This document shows positions 60,912-64,000 of a DNA stretch of 64,000 nt, piece after piece (the stretch's first letter is position 1; every line of letters starts with the position of its first letter). Under the pieces are notes generated by a model that was not told the origin of the DNA, made no database searches, and worked only from the letters and a program-made list of their open reading frames with translations. Source of the DNA: G965216905 sp965216905 (lineage in GTDB: Bacteria > Actinomycetota > Acidimicrobiia > Spongiisociales > ZC4RG35); assembly GCA_965216905.1 (NCBI GenBank), contig OZ244213.1, positions 2,914,001-2,978,000 of the forward strand, given 5' to 3'. The position numbers and the translations under genes are program-made.

Positions 60912-62357
60912 GTGTCCATCCCTTTCGAAGATGTGGGCGTCAACCGCTTCGTGGTCGGTGCCATCCCGCTGAGTCGCCCTGCAATCGTCGACTTCTTGTT
61001 CGCCGCCGCCCATACCGGCGATCTGCCGGGCGCACCGGTCACCATCGTCGGCCAGCGACCCCGATCCGACGAGCGGTCGGCATGGATCTCGGGGCTGCCC
61101 GATCGGCCGACGACCCATCAGGTCTTGGAGATTGCCGACCCACACCGCTTCCTGGTGAACACCACCACCACGCGTCTGGTCCCACGTCGCTTCCTGTCCG
61201 AACCCGAGTTCCTGACCCGTGCGCTGGGTGGCTGGGCGCCGGTGTACTTCGGTGTCTTGGGGCTCGGGATCGGCGAACGCGGTGACCCGCTGCTCGACCG
61301 GCTCGAGGTACTGGCCGACTATGGGCCGGTGGTTCGGTTCGTGGGTGCGGACGCCGACATGGTCCAAGGTCGGATCGCCGAAGAGGTCGGTTCATTGCCC
61401 GAGTTCGTGTCGACGCTTCGAGGAGTGGCAGCCCGGCTGCTGGGCAGTGACGACCCGCCGGCGCGGGTCAGGAACCTGGTCGCCTCCTTGCATGGTGAGG
61501 GGGCCATCGCCCCACGACCGTCAACGGTGCTGGTGCTCTATGACGCACTGATGCAGGAGTTGGTCGAGATCGAGTCTGCTCGGCGGCTGGCGGAGGACAC
61601 CGGCGACGGTCGCCGTCGCGACGAAATCGCAGCCTGGCAGGACGACTTCGCCGAGGCCCTCGGCGTGCGGCTCATCCTCAAGGGCGAGTACATCATGGGT
61701 CGGCACCGGAGGTCGACGGTGCTGCTCGCGCCCGAGCTGGGGGTGGTGGTCAAGCAGCCGGCTCCCGAGCCGCTTCACGAAGCCGAGATCGGGCGCGTCA
61801 CGGTGCACGGCGTCGAGAACTGGCCGCGCGTCTCGTCCGACGGTGCGCTGGTCATGCCGCATGGGCGGATCCGGCTCGTCCTGGAAGAAGGCGTCGTCGG
61901 TCCTCTGCACGAGGTCTTCGACCACCGGCTCGAGGTGTCCACGGTGCTGGGACTGACGATCGAGCCGTGGGTGGCAGGCGCCACGCTCCAGGAAGCAGTC
62001 CGTCTCGATGCCGAGGTGCTGACGCCGGCCAGATACGAGGAGATCCTGCTCCACCAGCTGGTCTGCGAACGCATGGGGGTCGAGAACGGGGACTGGCATT
62101 CCGCCAATTTCATCATTCGCGGCTCCGACGACGCACTCGTCCATGTCGATTGGGGAGCCGCCCGACCGCTCGACGATGGCGACCAGACCGAGTCGGGTCG
62201 GGAGGCGCGCCTGCGACAGGTTCGCAACCTCGGCTTCTCCTTCCATGACCGACGACTCGCCCACCACACCGCGGACTTGCATGACACGATCACCGGGGAC
62301 GCACTGCGAATGCAGGCGCTCCGAAGCCGTGCGGAAGGCATGGCACGGAACCGCTGA
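60912..62357 (+). CDS. Uncharacterised protein with a C-terminal kinase-like fold
   Basis: The 481-residue protein has an N-terminal region I do not recognise (VSIPFEDVGVNRFVVGAIPL, FGVLGLGIGERGDPLLDRL) and a C-terminal region resembling aminoglycoside-phosphotransferase or lipopolysaccharide-type kinases. Candidate residues are K281 in GVVVKQPAPEP (ATP-binding Lys), D394, H396 and N399 in ENGDWHSANFII (catalytic loop, Trp in place of Leu), and D413 in VHVDWGAARPL (metal-binding Asp). IEPWVAGATLQEAV between them suits a hinge. TAGGAT stands 8 nt before GTG 60912, a leaderless-type -10; no ribosome binding site is seen. It is divergent from plsB and convergent with the GH13 gene. Substrate unknown. 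Confidence 0.75.
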   Translation: MSIPFEDVGVNRFVVGAIPLSRPAIVDFLFAAAHTGDLPGAPVTIVGQRPRSDERSAWISGLPDRPTTHQVLEIADPHRFLVNTTTTRLVPRRFLSEPEFLTRALGGWAPVYFGVLGLGIGERGDPLLDRLEVLADYGPVVRFVGADADMVQGRIAEEVGSLPEFVSTLRGVAARLLGSDDPPARVRNLVASLHGEGAIAPRPSTVLVLYDALMQELVEIESARRLAEDTGDGRRRDEIAAWQDDFAEALGVRLILKGEYIMGRHRRSTVLLAPELGVVVKQPAPEPLHEAEIGRVTVHGVENWPRVSSDGALVMPHGRIRLVLEEGVVGPLHEVFDHRLEVSTVLGLTIEPWVAGATLQEAVRLDAEVLTPARYEEILLHQLVCERMGVENGDWHSANFIIRGSDDALVHVDWGAARPLDDGDQTESGREARLRQVRNLGFSFHDRRLAHHTADLHDTITGDALRMQALRSRAEGMARNR

Positions 62358-62374
62358 GGTGGCCGGCCGCTCGG

Positions 62375-63976
62375 TCACCCGCCTTCGACGACGACCGCCC
62401 CGGTGAAGCGAGGCAGCCACAACTCGACGTCACCCGCGCCTTCCAACAGCGATGGACCGGTCGTTGTCTGGAAGGCGATCGTCGGGTGGTCGAGGCCTCC
62501 GAGTGTGAAGGCGCCTCCGTTGCCGTCGATGTCGATCGCCACGACCGCACGTTCATCAGCATGGCTTCGCTGGAATGCCACCAGCCCAGGAGGGCAGTCG
62601 ATCGGTTCGTACGCCCCGATGCTCAGCGCCGGAGTGTGCCTCCGGAGATCGATGAGCCGCCGAACCATTTCGAGTACCGACTCGGGGTCTCTCGATTGGG
62701 TAGCGACGTTGCGCGCCTGGTATCCGTCGGCCACCGGAAGCCACGGCTCCACGTTCGGTTCGCAGAATCCGGCTTGGGGGCCGGGGGTCCATTGCATCGG
62801 CGTGCGCTCCGGATCTCGACCGAGCCCCAACCCCGGACTCCGGATCTCCCACGGGTCGACGACCCGGTCGGCAGGGATCTCACCGTCGACCATGCCGATC
62901 TCGTCTCCGTAGTAGAGGATCGGCGTACCGCGCAGTGTGAGCAGCAGCGTGAGTGCGCCACGAACTCGATCCGGACCCAACCGCGAAGCGACACGGTGCT
63001 GGTCGTGGTTTCCGAGTACCCAATTCGGCCAGGCGTTGTCGGGGAGGAGTCCCTCGTAGTGGCGGATCAGACCCTCGATCGAGTCGGCAGTCCACGTCAC
63101 GTCGTGGAGGTTGACGTTCTGGGGTAGGTGGATCTCGTCGCCGGCTCCGTAGTGGGTGACCAGTTCTTCGATCGGCAGGTTGATCTCACCGAGGAGCACC
63201 CGTCCGGGATACTCGTCGACGACCGCTCGTATCCAGCGATTGAACTGGTGGCCGTCCGGGGTGTTCTTCGAGTAGCGTTCCACCAGCCGTCTCGCCGGAT
63301 CCATGCCGGGCCGCCATTCGGGATCGGGTGGGTTGTCACGGAGCAGGCGATCCTTCATGACCCGATAGACGACGTCGACGCGGAAGCCGTCGATCCCCCG
63401 ATCGAGCCAGAAGCGCATCACGTCGAACATCGTCTCGCGGACCTCGCGGTTGCGCCAGTTGAGATCGGGTTGTTCGGCGAGGAAGGAATGCAGGTAGTAC
63501 TGGCCGGTCTCGGCATGCCACTCCCAGGCCGACTCGCCGTCGAACCGGCTCAGCCAGTTGTTGGGGGGTCCACCGTCGGGAGCGGGGTCCTCCCACAGGT
63601 ACCAATCCCGCTTCGGTGAGGAACGCGACGAGGCCGACTCGATGAACCAGGGATGCAGGCTCGACGTGTGGGACGGAACGAAATCCAGGAGCACCTTGAG
63701 GTCCCGGGCGTGGGCGGCCTCGACCAACTCGTCGAGGTCGGCCAGGGTGCCGAACATGGGGTGGACGTCGGTGTAGTCGCTGACGTCATACCCGAAGTCC
63801 GCCATGGGGGACGGATAGATGGGGGAGATCCACAGGGCATCGACCCCCAGGTCGCGGAGATGATCGATCCGGGCGGAGATGCCCGGCAGATCACCGATGC
63901 CATCTCGATTGCTGTCCTGGAAGCTCCGCGGGTAGACCTGGTAGATGATCCCACGTTTCCACCACTCGACACTCAC
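62375..63976 (-). CDS. GH13 alpha-glucosidase (oligo-1,6-glucosidase/trehalulose-hydrolase type)
   Basis: The 533-residue enzyme hydrolyses terminal alpha-glucosides of short sugars. The N-terminus VEWWKRGIIYQVYPRSFQDS and the loops DGIGDLPGISARIDHL and ISPIYPSPMADFGYDVSDY are standard. The catalytic triad is D201 (GIDGFRVDVV), E264 (LLGEINLP) and D325 (VLGNHDQHR). A C-terminal beta domain ends the protein. There is no signal peptide, so it acts in the cytoplasm. The start is GTG 63976. Exact specificity (alpha-1,4, alpha-1,6 or sucrose) cannot be decided by eye. It converges with the kinase-like gene, 17 nt apart. Confidence 0.93.
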   Translation of the reverse strand: MSVEWWKRGIIYQVYPRSFQDSNRDGIGDLPGISARIDHLRDLGVDALWISPIYPSPMADFGYDVSDYTDVHPMFGTLADLDELVEAAHARDLKVLLDFVPSHTSSLHPWFIESASSRSSPKRDWYLWEDPAPDGGPPNNWLSRFDGESAWEWHAETGQYYLHSFLAEQPDLNWRNREVRETMFDVMRFWLDRGIDGFRVDVVYRVMKDRLLRDNPPDPEWRPGMDPARRLVERYSKNTPDGHQFNRWIRAVVDEYPGRVLLGEINLPIEELVTHYGAGDEIHLPQNVNLHDVTWTADSIEGLIRHYEGLLPDNAWPNWVLGNHDQHRVASRLGPDRVRGALTLLLTLRGTPILYYGDEIGMVDGEIPADRVVDPWEIRSPGLGLGRDPERTPMQWTPGPQAGFCEPNVEPWLPVADGYQARNVATQSRDPESVLEMVRRLIDLRRHTPALSIGAYEPIDCPPGLVAFQRSHADERAVVAIDIDGNGGAFTLGGLDHPTIAFQTTTGPSLLEGAGDVELWLPRFTGAVVVEGG

Positions 63977-64000
63977 CGACCACCTCCAGACGATGGACCG

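Overview
The window is GC-rich, densely coding DNA from an actinobacterium. The lineage evidence is gene order and rRNA. The order infC-rpmI-rplT-rRNA methyltransferase-pheS-pheT-carbamoyltransferase-mpg-tyrS is a shortened form of a block I know from mycobacteria and streptomycetes. Several genes have a TAnnnT -10 box 6-8 nt before the start codon, as in leaderless actinobacterial mRNAs. The 23S gene carries a shortened form of the actinobacterial helix-54 insertion. An Acidimicrobiia-like lineage is my best guess, but that is inference. The left edge cuts ribD and the right edge falls just upstream of a GH13 glucosidase gene.

Layout. 1-5327: riboflavin genes (ribD partial, ribE, ribBA, ribH) interrupted by an M13 metallopeptidase. 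5328-13845: translation block, with infC starting at a non-canonical AUC behind a leader terminator, then rpmI, rplT, an rRNA methyltransferase, pheST, a divergent carbamoyltransferase, mpg and tyrS. 13846-20317: a complete rrn operon (promoter, long leader, 16S, tRNA-free spacer, 23S, 5S, terminator). Its 23S gene is split at E. coli position 1931 by a 707-nt group I intron with a LAGLIDADG homing endonuclease frame. 20329-25867: a TPR-like protein with a 15-bp tandem repeat, an SSB-like protein, a gamma-glutamyltransferase homologue, SURF1 and an S41 protease. 25886-28727 (minus): YbaK protein and a SAM-I-riboswitch-controlled osmC-metY operon. 28766-33322: ECF sigma factor and partner, VOC protein, a release-factor-like protein and a proline racemase family enzyme.

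33500-41313: a flavoprotein reductase, DoxX protein, unknown protein and Crp/Fnr regulator in overlapping reading frames, then glpABC. 41371-48193: a sugar or polyol module, with kinase, binding protein, permease and ATPase on the minus strand, divergent from a ROK regulator and a ketose 3-epimerase. 48242-56418 (minus): glpF-dhaK-dhaL-glpK-dhaM/PTS fusion-glpX, followed by a frameshifted DinB-like pseudogene. 56628-63976: plsY, an SDR/epimerase, plsB, a protein with a kinase-like fold, and the GH13 glucosidase.

The right half reads as a glycerol economy. GlpF imports glycerol and GlpK phosphorylates it. GlpABC oxidises glycerol 3-phosphate to dihydroxyacetone phosphate. DhaK and DhaL, fed by one 860-residue PEP-dependent phosphotransfer protein, phosphorylate dihydroxyacetone. 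GlpX opens gluconeogenesis, and PlsB and PlsY draw glycerol 3-phosphate into phospholipid. The most unusual items are the 23S intron, the fused DhaM-HPr-EI protein, the altered active-site motifs in the carbamoyltransferase and TyrS, and several uncharacterised proteins. All statements rest on reading the sequence; no search or folding program was run.
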